Origin: Erinaceus europaeus
Lineage: Eukaryota > Chordata > Mammalia > Eulipotyphla > Erinaceidae
Reading direction: 5' to 3'
Assembly: GCF_950295315.1 (NCBI RefSeq)
Contig: NW_026647551.1
Coordinates: forward strand, 1 to 64,000
DNA: 64,000 bases
In this document: positions 46,520 through 59,735 of the stretch, piece by piece
How positions within the stretch are numbered: position 1 is the stretch's first letter
Layout: every line of letters begins with the position of its first letter
Notes under the pieces: generated by a model
Told to the model about the DNA's origin: nothing
What the model saw: the letters and a program-made list of their open reading frames with translations, nothing else
Database searches by the model: none
Position numbers and translations under genes: made by a program

Positions 46520-49500
46520 ATTCCTATCCCAAAACTGTAAATGAAATAAGAAATAGACATAGTGCAGTTCCGTGCACACAGGACAGGCTGAGGCTGGACC
46601 AGGGAGATGAAATACGCCAGCCTGCATCTTGGCAGGAGCATCACTAAAACGACTTCTAATTTGGAGAGGCAAGGACAGTTTTGGAGAGGGGGCTTCCGGC
46701 CAAGTGTTGCTTCTCAGAGTGGGCTAAGACCTAGATGTTCTAAGTGTATCCTTTCCTCACAAACATAAAATAACAATGCCACTTGTAAGAAGTATGCATG
46801 GGCATGGAGGGTTTGTCCTCAGTGCTCTGGCACTGATCAACACAGGGCCAGAATTTCTGTACTTTTCTGTCACTGTCATTCTGTCTCTCTGACTGTCTCT
46901 AAGTGTCTTCTTCCCTGGACCCTTCCTGGAAGTCATTGCATGCATCGTGAACTCAGTCTTCCTGTAGTTGATATTTTCCTTTCTTTGACCTTTGGATTAT
47001 TTAGTCTCGTGCATATGACGTAGTAAGAGGGGAACTGAGGAGACAGCGTTCCTGCTGCAGGTAACAGGCATACGTCCATCTGCAGCTGCAGCTGTCCAGG
47101 CCCTCTGTGCTTGACTCCCATTCTCCAGGGCCCTGTGGCTGACACTCAGCCTAAATGCAGACCTCCTCAGTTTCCTGCACCACATCCTTGTCCTTATTCC
47201 ATGAGAGCCCAGGTGAAGAGAAGTGAAACTCTACCACCCCGGCACACACAATGTGCTTTCCCTCTATCGGGCCCAATGTCAAGGATCTGTGGTACTGATG
47301 ACCACACCAGTGTCCAGATTTTCCATGCAAAACGGAAGCTTCCAGGGTTCAGAAAGAAGATGTTTAGATGGCTGTGAAATGCCTTTTCCAAGTGCCTCCT
47401 GGGGTTTCAAATCCTTTTGAAACCTGAAGATCTTTCTTGTATCTAGGGAATATTCTCACCTCTGGCCCGAAGGCCCTCCCAACTAGGAGCACAGCTATCC
47501 CTTGTTCAGGAGGTGTGCCAGCCTGCTAGCTCCTCGAGGGATTCCTGAGTATGTCCTCAGGCCCCAAGTGGTAACAGGTGTTTCCAATTGCCTTTATTAG
47601 CAGCAGCCAGGCACCCAGGTGATTGGCAAGGCCATGATCTCCACTGGAAGCTTCTAATTCCGCCAATGGTGGCATCCATCTTCCTTTTGTCTCTCCATAG
47701 CAAGGGCCCGGGGAGTTTTTTGCTTCCTGGAAGCAGAGCCACTTTGTATGGGACACTCAGGCATGCCTACTTCTTGGATTCTCTCTGAGTGTGATGTGTG
47801 GACACCAGGACACCATGATCATGTATTGTGAGGCCACAGGAGCAATTGCTTTAGCCGGACCCAAAGGGTAGGTGTGAGGGGCCGGGTACATCCACTATTG
47901 TTTGGTGAAACACAGTTCCCATCTATGTTGAAACTCAGCTCTTTCTGGGCTTGTAATATGCTGCCCTGAGCAGTGGACTGACAGTCTGGAGGCTGAGTAG
48001 GCAGCCAAACGTGACTGGACAGGCTCATTCCCCTGAATTCTGACGGGTGCCTCAGCTTACCCCGTTGGAAGTTTTTGGATGATAGATAGTGATTCATGGG
48101 ATTGAATAGGGAACTCAGGAGATTTAGACATGAGAGTCCCTTTGCATATGCATTCTTGCTTAGCCAGAATCTGGGCTAGCTGGCTTGCCCTGACCAGCTA
48201 GGTTCTCTGTACATAAGTTGTAGGTGAGGCTGGCTACCTTTACACCCATGCTCTGAGTCTACTATAGTTGAGCTCTGAGCACACACAGACACACACAGAC
48301 AGATAGACAGACACACACACATATTATTGTCAGGTCTGGTAGTACATCATATGGTGAAGGATGGGGTTGTATGGGGTCTGTGGGCATGAGAGCTGCTGCC
48401 TTACAATCTCTACAAGCCAGGTTTGAACCTGCCATCAATGAACACAGTGTAAGAGGTGTTTGAATTCTGGTCTCTTTCCAACTCATCTATTTCTCTTCTC
48501 GCTTTCTCTGTCTCTAACTCTCACATGCTCTCACACTCTGTCTTCACTGGTTGATATTTTCCTTATATACTTATTTTACTGACAGGCCCAGATATAGAAA
48601 GAGAGTTACCAGAGCACTGCTGAGCTCTGGTGTTTCCTTGGTGATATCACGTAGGCTAATGAAGCCACAGCTTTGTAAGTCTCTATGACACAAGCCATAT
48701 TCTGTCTCCTCATTTACATGGCAGTATATCTCAGACTTTATAATAAACATGTACATATATATATATATATATATACATATATATCTCATTTATAGAATTG
48801 TCGATCTATGTAATTGATCCTTCTTAGACTTAACACATTTATAACAGCTTTCTTTTTCATTAATAATTGTCCACCTAGTTGGAGCAGGATTCAGTACAAT
48901 TATAAATAATAGAACCTTCCAGTAGCATTTCTAATAGCATTTCTATCAGCATCCTTATTGTAACTATCATAGTACATAACTTGCCTCCTTTCTCTAGTGT
49001 AAGCATCAGTACATATGAGTTTCTTTTCATTCTCCTGAAATCTTAATTTCCCTGGACTCTGAAGTGTCTCGGAATTTTTGAAGCAGCCCTCTGTTTCTCA
49101 GCAGATGGTTTAGAATTTCTGCTGTAGTCAAGTCTTCTTGTTCTTTTTGTTTTTATTTTTCATTTTTTTCAAATCCTCCTATATTATCCCCATTTATTTG
49201 CTTATTTATTTAGTCCTATATTACATGAGGGGTAATTTCTTCTGCTTGATAGATATATCTTTTATTATTGAAGGGAAGTTTACACTCATAATACATTTCA
49301 TGTCGTAAATACTACACACATATGGTGAAGGCTGGGGTGGTCTGGGATGTGTGGACATGAGACTGCTGCCTTACAATCTCTACAAACCAGGTTTGAACCT
49401 GTCATGTATGAACACAGTGTGGGAGGTTTTTGACTTCTGGTCTCTTTCCCACTCTTCTATTTCTGTTCTAGCCTTTTCTGTCTCTGACTCTCACAGGCTC

Positions 49501-50300
49501 TCACCCACTCTGTCTGCACTCATTAATATTTTACTTATATACTTATTTTACTGACAGGCCCTGATATACAAATGAGTCACCAGGACACTGATGAGCTCTG
49601 GCTTGTTTTGTTGGCGATTTCACCTAGGTTTTTGGAGCCTCAGCTTTGTAAGTCTCTCTGGGACAAGCCATACTCTGTCTCTTCATAGCCATTCCAGTAT
49701 GCCTCAGAGTCTATAATAAAGATACACTTTCATATATGTACATATATATGCATCTATATATCAGTCATTTTTAGAATTGTTGACCTTTTTATTTGATCTA
49801 AATGCAGAATTATCACATTTATAACAGCCTACTTATAAATAATTGGTCACATAGTTGGAGCAGGATTCACTACAATTATAAATTATAAACATTCCAGGAG
49901 CATTTCCAATAGCCTTTCTATCAGTATCCTCATTGTAATTATCATAGCACAGAACTTGCCTCCGTTTTCTTTTGTAAGCTTCAATATGTATGCCTTTTCA
50001 TTCTCGGGAATTCTTAATTTGCCTGGACCCTGAAGTGTAAGGGAAGTTTTGAAGCAGCCCTATGTTTCTCAGCAGATATTTTGTATAATTCTGCTGTAAT
50101 CAGGTCTTCCTGTGGTTTTTGTTTTTATTTTTTTCAAATCCTCATAGATCATCCCCATTTATTTGCATTTTTATTTATTTAGTCCCATATCACATGAGGG
50201 GTAATTTCTTCTGCCTGATAGATTTTCTCTTATAATTGAAGGGAACTTTTGACACACAATACATTACCTTTTGCAGATAGTACACACTACTACAACTACT
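46520..50300 (+). repeat. Family B unit 13 (no start block) with C modules
   Basis: Family B text to about 48468, then two C modules (48469-49325 and 49326-50300), each with a SINE-like core (48600, 49575) and an AT-rich tail. The unit ends where unrelated sequence begins at about 50301. Confidence 0.83.
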
Positions 50301-50712
50301 ACTGCACTGTTTTTGACAGTGACATCCAATGTACAATAGATTAATATTGCATGGCTCTAAAGAATGTTCACTATTTAACCTACAATGTTTTTAACCTCAC
50401 AAATATTTATTCTGTTCTTTATTGGGGTATGAATGCTTTACAGTCAACAGTTACATGTAATAGTGTGCACGGGGGTAATTTTTCCCACTTTCCCTGTATT
50501 TCTGTACATCCTTTGTAACTTTCTTATTGAGGAGAAGGAAACAGTCATTAATTGAGAGAGCAGGGCCCAAGAAGGAAGAGAGACAGAGAGACAGCTGCAG
50601 TTCTGATTTTACACTTGCCCAGCTTTTCCCTAGCTGGGTAAATGGTGAGGAGGGGCTCAAAATGGGGTCTTGGGCTTCCACATAGTTCCCTGGCATCTCC
50701 ACCAGCAGTGCC
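50301..50712. other. Unclassified insert between B units 13 and 14
   Basis: About 410 bases not seen elsewhere in the window. The first half is AT-rich (TGCTTTACAGTCAACAGTTA). The second half (about 50545-50705) has GAGAGACAGAGAGACAGCTG, CTTGCCCAGCTTTTCCCTAG and GGGGTCTTGGGC, resembling an old SINE in the plus direction. After it, family B resumes mid-unit at AAGAAGTGAAACTCTATCCC. Confidence 0.55.
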
Positions 50713-52303
50713 AAGAAGTGAAACTCTATCCCCCTGGCACACACATTGTGGTTTCCCTCTATTAAGCCGAATGTAAAGGATCTGTGGTGTTGATGGACAC
50801 ACCAGTGTCCAGATAATCCAAGCAAAACAGAAGCTTCCAGGGTTCTGAAAGAGGGTGTTTTATGGCTGTGAAATGTCTTTTCCAAGTGCCTCATGGGGTT
50901 TTCAAATCCTTTTGAAACCTGAAGTTCTTTATTGTATCTAGGGAATATTCTTACCTCTGGCCAGAAGGGCCGCACACCTTGGAGCACAGCTATCCCTGGG
51001 TCAGGAGGTCTGCCAGCCTGATTCCTGAGTATGTCCTCAGGGCCCAAGTGGTAACACGTGTTTCCAATTGCCTTTATTAGCAGCAGCCAGGCCCTCAGGT
51101 GAGGTGCAGGGCTGTGATCTCCACTGGAAGCTCAGAATTCATCCAATGGAGGCATCCATCTTTATTTTGTCTGTCCATAGCAAGGGCCCAGGAAGTTTCT
51201 GCTTCCTGCAATTAGAGATACATTGTATGGGACACTCGTGCATTCCTACTTCCGGGAATCTCTCTGAGTATGGTGTGTGGACAACAGGACACCATGATCA
51301 GGGATGTGAGGCCACTGGAGCAATTGCCTTAGCCAGACACAAAGGGTAGGTGTTAGATACCGGGTTGGGTTCATCCACTATTGCTTGGTCGAACACAGTT
51401 CCCATCTATGGTGAAACACAGCTCTTTCTGGGTACTTTCTGTGCTTGGAATCTGCTGCCCTGAGCAGTGAACTGAGAGCCTGGAGGCTGAGTAGGCAGCC
51501 AAACTTGACTGGACAGGCTCATGCCCCTGAATTCTGAGGGGTTCCCTTGCTTTCCCGTTGGCAGTGTTTGGATTATAGATAGTGAGACATGGGATTGAAT
51601 AGGGAACTAGTAGATTTAGACATGAGAGTCCCTTTGCATATGCATTCTTGCTTAGCCATAATCTGGGCTAGCTGACTTGCCCTGACCAGATAGGTTCTCT
51701 GTACATAAGTTGCAGGGGAGGCTGGCTACCTTGCCACCCATGCTCTGAGACTACTACAGGTGAGATCTAAGCACACACAGACACACACAGTCAGATAACA
51801 GACAGACACACACACACACACACATTACTGTCAGGTCTGGTAGTATAGCATATGGTTATGGCTGGGGCTGTCTGGGGTCTATGGGCATGAGAGCTGCTGC
51901 CTTACAATCTCTACAAGCCAGGGTTGATCCTGTCATCAATGAACACAGTGTAGGAGGTTTTTGAATTCTGAGACCCTGAAGAGGGAGAGGTTTTTGCCCT
52001 GAGGCTTGCACTGGGAACTAGCAGCTGCCCAGTGTGTATTGCCAGACTAGGAAACTTGTGGTGCCTGTCCATGTGGAGAGTCTCCTGGATGAGTTCCTTC
52101 TCGAGCCTTTTTCAATTGGTCCCGTTGGAGCTGCATATAGCTAATGATTTGGAGATTTTACTCCTTTGAACAATTCTTTTCCTGATGCACAGTTTCTCTC
52201 GAGGTTTTAGCAATCAATTGTCTGAATGTCATATCGAATCCATTGTAGAAAATGACTATATCAGTGTCTCTCTCTCTCTATCTCTCTATCTCTATATATA
52301 GTA
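50713..52303 (+). repeat. Family B unit 14 (5' truncated)
   Basis: Second two thirds of the consensus, ending in a short mixed CT/TA tract (52267-52301). Confidence 0.87.
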
Positions 52304-54759
52304 ACTTTTAGAGGTCTGAAAATATTTTTTAGCTAGAGACCTGCAGAGCTCTGTATTAGGGTAGTAAAGTGGATACACCTGGCCCTCTGAGCCACAGTCA
52401 TAAGAGACATCTCACAGAGCCATATCATTTATCACTCTACAAATCTCTCTCAGCACAAACTACCGCTGCCAAATCATCTACATCCCTCTTGCTCATTGTG
52501 TCCACCGAGTCCTATTCCAAAACTGTAAATCAAAGAAGATATAGACATAGTGCAGTTGCCTACACACAGGACAGGCTGAGGCTGGACCAGGGATAGGCAA
52601 TACGCCTGCCTGCATCTTGGCTGGAGCATCAATTAGACTACTTCCAATTTGGAGAGCCGGGGGCAGTTTTGGAGAGTGGGCTGCCGGCCAAGTGTCGCTT
52701 CTCAGAGTGGCTAAGACCTAGATGTTCTAAGGGTTACCTTTCCTCAAAAACATAAAATACCAATGCCACTTGTAAGAAGTATACATGGGCATGGAGGGTT
52801 TGTTTTCAGTGCTCTGGCACTGATCAACAAATGGCCAGAATTTCAGTCCTTTTCTGTCTCTGTCATTCTGTCTCTATGACAGTCTCTACGTGCCTCCTTC
52901 CCTGGGCCCTTACTGGAAGTCACTGCATGCATCATGAACTCAGTCATCCTGGTGTTGAAATTTTCCTTTCTTTGCCCTTTGGATTATTTAGTCTCCTGCA
53001 CATGGTGTAGTACAGAGGGGAACTGCGGAGACAGCGTTGCTGCTGCAGGTTCCAAGCATATATCCATCTGCAGGTTCAGCTGTCCAGGCCCTCAGTGCTT
53101 GACTCCCATTCTCCAGGGCCCTGAGGCTGACACTCAGCCTAAATGCAGCCCTCCTTACCTTCCTGCACAGCGTCCTTGTACTTATTCCATGAGAGCCCAG
53201 GTGAAGATAAGTGAAACTCTATCCCCCTGGCACAAACATTGTGCTTTCCCTCTATTAAGCCGAATGTAAAGGATCGGTGGTACTGATGGACACACCAGTG
53301 TCCAGACTTTCAACGAAAAAGGGAAGCTTCCAGGGTTCTGAAAGAGGGTGTTTTGATGGCTGTGAAATGTCTTTTCCAGTGCCTCATGGGGTTTTCAAAT
53401 CCTTTTGAAACCTGAAGTTCTTTCTTGTATCTAGGGAATATTCTCATGTCTGGCCAGAAAGGCACCCCAACTCGGAGCACAGCTATCCCAGGATCAGGAG
53501 TTCTGCCAGCCTGATAGCTCCTGGAGGGATTCCCGAGTATGTCCTCAGGGCCCAAGTGGTAACAGGTGTTTCCAATTGCCTTTATTAGCAGCAGCCAGGC
53601 CCTCAGGTGAGGGTCGGGCCTTGATCTCCACTGGAAGCTCCGAATTCAGCCAATGGAGGCATACATCTTTCTTTTGTCCGTCCATTGCAAGGGCCCGGGG
53701 AGTTTGTGCTTCCTGCAAGCAGAGAGACTTTGTATGGGACACTCATGCATGCCTACTTCTGGGAATCTCTCTGAGTGTGATGAGTGTACACCAAGACACC
53801 ATGATCAGGGATGTGAGGCCACAGTAGCAATTGCCTTAGCCGGACCCAAAGGGTAGGTTTAAGGGACCGGGTTCATCCACTATTGTTTGGTCGAACACAG
53901 TTCCCATCTATGTTGAAACACAGCTCTTTCTGGGTACTTTCTGTGTTTGGAATCTGATGCCCTTAGCAGTGGACTGAGAGCCTGGAGGCTGAGTAGGCAG
54001 CCAAACGTGACTGGAAAAGCTCATGCCCCTGAACTCTGAGGGGTGCCCCAGCCTCCCCTGGATGATAGATAGTGAGGCATGGGATTGAATTGGGAATTCA
54101 GGAGATTGAGACATGAGAGTCCCTTTGCATATGCATTCTTGCTTAGCCAGAATCTTGGCTAGCTGTCTTGCCCTGACCAGCTAGGTTCTCTGTACATAAG
54201 TTGCAGGGGAGGCTGGCTACCTTGCCACCCATGCTCTGAGACTACTATATGTCAGCTCTAAGCACACACAGACACACACAGTCAGACAAACAGACACACA
54301 CACACACACACACACACACACATTACTGTCAGATCTGGTATTACAGCACATGGTTAAGGCTGGGGCTGTCTGGGGTCTGTGGGCATGAGAGCTGCTGCCT
54401 TACAATCTCTACAAGCCAGGGTTGATCCTGTCATCAATGAACACAATGTAGGAGTTTTTTGAATTCTGAGACCCTGAAGAGGGAGAGGTTTTTGCCCTGA
54501 GCCTTGCACTGGGAACTAGCAGCTGCCCAGTGTGTGTTGCCAGACTAGGAAACTTGTGGTTCCTGTCCATGTGGAGAGTCTCCTGGATGAGTTCCTTCTC
54601 AATCCTTTTTCTCTATGTCCCGTTGGAGCTGCATATAGCTGATGATTTTGAGATTTTACTCCTTTGGACAATTCTTTTCCTGATACACAGTTTCTCTCGA
54701 GGTTTTAGCAATTAATTGTCTGAATGTCATATCAAATCCATTGTAGAAAATGACTATAT

Positions 54760-54803
<44 letters not shown>

Positions 54804-54811
54804 ATATATAT
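52304..54811 (+). repeat. Family B unit 15 (complete, about 2.5 kb)
   Basis: Full-length unit. The start block is GTAACTTTTAGAGG at its head and GTAACTTGTACAGG in the next unit, a variant shared by units 15-17. With other shared changes (CACAGTCATAAGAGACATCT) this shows that units 15 and 16 are close relatives, that is, a recent local duplication. Confidence 0.9.
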
Positions 54812-56819
54812 GTAACTTGTACAGGTCTGAAAATATTTTTTAGCTAGAGACCTGCAGAGGTCTGCATTAGGGTAGTAAAGTGGATACACCTGGCCCTCTG
54901 AGCCACAGTCATAAGAGACATCTCACAGAGCCATATCATTTATCACTCTACAAATCTCTCTCAGCACAAACTACCACTGCCAAATCATCTACATACCTCT
55001 TGCTCATTTTGTCCACCGAGTCCTATTCCAAAACTGTAAATCAAAGAAGAAATAGACATAGTGCAGTTGCCTGCACACAGGACAGGCTGAGGCTGGACCA
55101 AGGATATGCAATACGCCTGCCTGAATCTTGGCTGGAGCATCAATTAGACTACTTCCAATTTGGAGAGCCGGGGGCAGTTTTGGAGAGTGGGCTGCCGGCC
55201 AAGTGTTGCTTCTCAGAGTGGCTAAGACCTAGATGTTCTAAGGGTTACCTTTCCTCAAAAACATAAAATACCAATGCCACTAGTAAGAAGTATGCATGGG
55301 CATGGAGGGTTTGTTTTCAGTGCTCTGGCACTGATCAACAAATGGCCAGAATTTCAGTCCTTTTCTGTCTCTGTCATTCTGTCTCTATGACAGTCTCTAC
55401 GTGCCTCCTTCCCTGGGCCCTTACTGGAAGTCCTTGCATGCATCTTGACCTCAGTCATCCTGGTGTTGTAATTTTCCTTTCTTTGCCCTTTGGATTATTT
55501 AGATTCCTGCACATGGTGTAGTACAGAGGGGAACTGCTGAGACAGCGTTGCTTCTGCATGTTCCAGGCATATGACAATCTGCAGCTGCAGCTGTCCAGGC
55601 CCTCTGTGCTTGACTCCCATTCCACAGGGCCCTGAGGCTGACACTCAGTCTAAATGCAGCCCTCCTCACCTTCCTGAACAGCGTCCTTGTACTTATTCCA
55701 TGAGAGCCTAGGTGAAGAGAAGTGAAACTCTATCCCCCTGGCACACACATTGTGCTTTCTCTTTATTAAGCCGAATGTAAAGTATCTGTGGTACTAATGG
55801 CCACACCAGTGTCCAGATTTTCCATGAAAAAGGGAAGCTTCCAGGGTTCTGAAAGAGGGTGTTTTGATGGCTGTGAAATGTATTTTCCAAGTGCCTCATG
55901 GGGTTTTCAAATCCTTTTGAAACCTGAAGTTCTTTCTTGTATCTAGGGAATATTCTCACGTCTGGCCAGAAGGGCCACCCAACTAGGAGCACAGCTATCC
56001 CGGGGTCAGGAGGTCTGCCAGCCTGCTAGTTCCTGGAGGGATTCCTGAGTATGTCCTCAGGCCCCAAGTGGTAACAGGTGTTTCCAATTGCCTTTATTAG
56101 CAGCAGCCAGGCCCTCAGGTGAGGTTCGGGGCTGTGATCTCCACTGGAAGCACCAAATTCAGCCAATGGAGATTTCCGTCTTTCTTGTGTCTGTCCATAG
56201 CAAGGGTCCAGGGAGTTTGTGCTTCCTGCAAGCAGAGAGACTTTCTATGGGACACTCATGCATGCCTACTTCTGGGAATCTCTCTGAGTGTGATGTGTGG
56301 ACACCAGGAGACCATGATCAGGGATGTAAGGCCACAGGAGCAATTGCCTTAGCTGGACCCAAAGTGTAGGTGTAAGGGACCGGGTTCATCCACTATTGTT
56401 TGGTCAAACACAGTTCCCATCTATGTTGAAACACAGCTCTTTCTGGGTACTTTCTGTGCTTGGAATCTGCTGCCCTGACAGTGGACTGAGAGCCTGGTAT
56501 GCTAAGTAGGCAGCCAAACGTGACTGGACAGGCTCATGCCCCTGAATTCTGAAGCTTTACCCAGCTTCCCCCGTTGACAGTTTTTGGATGATAGATAGTG
56601 AGGCATGGGATTGAATAGAGAAATCAGGAGATTTAGACATGAGAATCCCTTTGCATATGCATTTTTGCTTAGCCAGAATCTGGGCTAGCTGGCTTGCCCT
56701 GACCAGCTAGGTTCTCTGTACATAAGTTGCAGGTGAGGCTGGCTACCTTGACACCCATGCTCTGAGACTACTACAGGTGAGCTCTAAGCACACACAGACA
56801 CACACAGTCAGACAAACAG

Positions 56820-56822
56820 ACA

Positions 56823-56873
<51 letters not shown>
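56820..56873 (+). repeat. (CA)n microsatellite of B unit 16
   Basis: About 50 bases of uninterrupted CA after CAGACAGA, the longest pure CA run in the window. Confidence 0.92.
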
Positions 56874-57310
56874 TACTGTCAGGTCTGGTACTACAGCATA
56901 TGTTGAAGGCTGGGGCTGTCTGGGGTCTGTGGGCATGAGAGCTGATGCCTTACAATCTCTACAAGCCAGGGTTGATCCTGTCATCAATGAACACAGTGTA
57001 GGAGGTTTTGTATTCTGAGACACTGAAGAGTGAGAGGTTTTTGCACTGAATCTGGCACTGGGAACTAGCTGCTGCCCTGTGTGTGTTGCGAGACTAGGAA
57101 ACTTGTGGTGCCTGTGCATGTGGAGAGTCTCCTGGATGACTTCCTTCTCGAGCCTTTTTGACCGGTCCCTTTGGATCTGCATACAGCTAATGATTTGGAG
57201 ATTTTACTCCTTTGGACAATTCTTTTCCTGATGCACAGTTTATCTCCAGGTTTTAGCAATCAATTGTCTTTATTTCATATCGAATCCATTGTAGAAAAAA
57301 ACTATATCAG

Positions 57311-57390
<80 letters not shown>
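57311..57390 (+). repeat. (CT)n(TA)n terminal tract of B unit 16
   Basis: CT run with TTCTCT interruptions, then about 24 bases of TA and GTAACTTGTAG. Confidence 0.92.
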
Positions 57391-58120
57391 GTAACTTGTA
57401 GTTTTCTGAAAATATTTTTAGATAGAGAACAGCACAGCTCGGTATTAGGGTAGTTAGGTGGATACACCTGGCCCTTCAGAGCCACAGTCATGAGAGACAT
57501 CTCACAGAGCGATATCATTTATCACTCTACAAATCTCTCTCAGCACAAACTACCACTGCCAAATCATCTACTTCCATCTTGCTCATTTTGTCCACTGAGT
57601 CCTATCCCAAAAGTGAAAATCAAAGAAGAAATAGACATAGTGCAATTCCCTGCACACAGGACAGGCTGAGTCTGGACCAGGGAGATGCAATACGCCAGCC
57701 TGCATCTTGGCTAGAGCATCACTAAGACTACATCCAATTTGGAGAGGCAGGGGCAATTTTCGAGAGAGGGATGCCTGCCAAGTGTTGCTTCTCAGAGTGG
57801 TTATGTCCTAGATGTTCTAAGTGTAAGCTTTACTCACAAACATATAATAGCAATGCCACTTGTAAGAAGTATGCATGAGCTTGGAGGGTTTGTCTTCAGT
57901 GCTCTGGCACTGATCAACAAAAGGCCAGAATTTCAGTCCTTTTCTGTCTCTGTCATTCTGTCTCTCTAACTGTCTCTACGTGCCTTCTTTCCTGGGCCCT
58001 TACTGGAAGTCAGTGCATGCATCGTGAACTCAGTCATCCAGGTGTTGAAATTTTCCTTTCTTTGTCCTTTGGATTATCTAGTCTCCTGCACTTGGTGTAG
58101 TACAGAGGGGAACTGCTGAG
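57391..58120 (+). repeat. Family B unit 17 (3' truncated at the joint with family A)
   Basis: First 730 bases of the consensus, to GGGGAACTGCTGAGACAGC. Here it meets family A sequence (GCTGACTGACGAGTGACCTC, equivalent to 1100 in unit 1). Both families have a GACAG word at the joint, suggesting microhomology. Confidence 0.88.
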
Positions 58121-58644
58121 ACAGCCTGCTGACTGACGAGTGACCTCAGGGCAGGCAGCCAAAAGAAGACAGGTGGAGGTGTGCCCGGGATCCAGGGAGT
58201 CCAGGCCAGAGCTGCCTGCATGCCTGCCTGCCTTCCTGGATGTCTGTATGCTGCCTTTGTCCAGGTAGGTTTCTCAGGTCCCCTCCACTCCTGTCCTCTC
58301 CTTACCTCTCCTGTCCTCACCATCCTCTCCCGTCTCCTCTCCTCTGCATTTTGCTTCTCTCTGTCTGTCTTCTCTTCCGGGTGCCCTGCTCAACAGTTCC
58401 AGCACTTGTGATGGTTCTCCAGTGACAGCTGTTCGCAACCCCTTCCACCCCCTCCCTGCCCCTGATGTGACCCAGCTCACAGGGTCACCGGCTCACCCCA
58501 CCCACACCCACACGCCCCAACACATTCCCTGGTTCAGCTCCTCTGCCCTATTCAGCCGAAGTGAACCCTTTGCAACCTACCTATGCATCGTTGTTTGTCT
58601 TCACCATTCAACGAGAGGTCTCCTTTTGTACTTAGCTTGGTTGA

Positions 58645-58715
58645 CTGGTGGATGGATGGATGGATGGATGCATGGATGAATTGATGGATGGATATATTGA
58701 TGGGTGGATGGAAGC
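58645..58715 (+). repeat. (TGGA)n minisatellite in A unit R1
   Basis: Degenerate version with TGCATGGATGAATTGATGGA variants, consistent with an older, less homogenised copy. Confidence 0.85.
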
Positions 58716-59008
58716 ACGGACAGGTCAATGGATTGGTTTTGTAGAGGCAGAGTACCATCTAGGGGTATTGAGACCGCTGGTGTCAGAGCCCGAGTCTATG
58801 TCAAATGTAAAACATTAATTCATCAATAACAAAAATGAATAAGCACCTAAATAAATAAATAAATAAATACATAAATAAATATAAAAACTGGGTTAAAAAT
58901 ACATGGTGTCTTTGATTTCTGCATATGGTATGCTGTGAGGATCTTAACAAGGAAAGCATTGTCCTGAGTAGCCCCATTGAAGTAGTGGAATATTTCCTTT
59001 TCCTTTTT

Positions 59009-59230
59009 CTTTTTTTACTTTGTTTTCTTGATTATTAATTGGAATAAATAGACAGGAATTGAGAGGGAAGGGAGGGATAGAGAGTTTGAGACACAGAGAG
59101 AGTCACCTGCAGCACTTCTGCTCCACTTGTAAAGATTTCCCCCGGCAGGTGGGGACCAGGGTCTTGAAGCCCAGTCCCCCTGCATTGTAACATGAGTGCT
59201 TAACTGGGTGTGGCACCACCTGGTACCCTT
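59009..59230 (-). mobile_element. SINE 1 in A unit R1
   Basis: Same insertion as in the left array. The head reads CCACCTGGTACCCTT, closer to what I expect of the ancestral SINE (CACCTGG) than the left copies (CACCTGC). Confidence 0.75.
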
Positions 59231-59453
59231 GATGGGACACTTTTTTTTAGCAATGAAAAGAAATTCTCGTGGCAAGGTAATAAATAAATGAAGAAATAAA
59301 AAAAAGTGCATTTACATTAACTCTGGAAACACACAGGGACATATACATCTCTGTTACCTGTATTACTTATTCGTTGATTGATTGACTGCCTCAACGGGTT
59401 ATTGCCTCAGGTCAGTGCCTGTGCCCCGAATAATCCACAGCCCCTGCACTCCT

Positions 59454-59735
59454 TTTGTTCCCCTTTCGCTGCCATTGTTGCTTGGTCACTGTGGTGGTTA
59501 TTGTTGTGGTTATTGTTGTTGTTGTGACCTTGCATCAGACAGAGAGAAAAGGAGAGAGCAGGGGAAATACAGAGTGGGAGAGAAAGATAGAGCCCCTAAA
59601 GACCTGCTTCACCCCCTGTAAAGCGACTCCCCTGCAGGTGGGGGTCTGGGCGCCAGACCCCAGACCCTTCCACCTGTCCCCTCTTTTCGTGAGCGCCACA
59701 AGGCCTTAACCCTCTGACATATCGCCAAACCTCCC
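59454..59735 (-). mobile_element. SINE 2 in A unit R1
   Basis: Same insertion as in the left array. GTAAAGCGACTCCCCTGCAG retains a CG dinucleotide that reads TG in the left copies, again suggesting the right-hand form is nearer the ancestor. Confidence 0.78.

Larger units (their letters stand above)
54812..57390 (+). repeat. Family B unit 16 (complete, about 2.58 kb)
   Basis: Full-length unit with an expanded CA tract (56820-56873) and terminal tract (57311-57390). Confidence 0.9.

Noticed and set aside
50451..51047. 198-residue minus-strand frame
   Set aside because: Crosses the boundary between an unclassified insert and a B unit; the B-derived half is broken in other units. No domain seen.
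15616..58120. Possible CRISPR-like or other functional short-repeat array
   Set aside because: The repeats are kilobase-scale tandem units and microsatellites in mammalian DNA, with no short regular repeat-spacer pattern.
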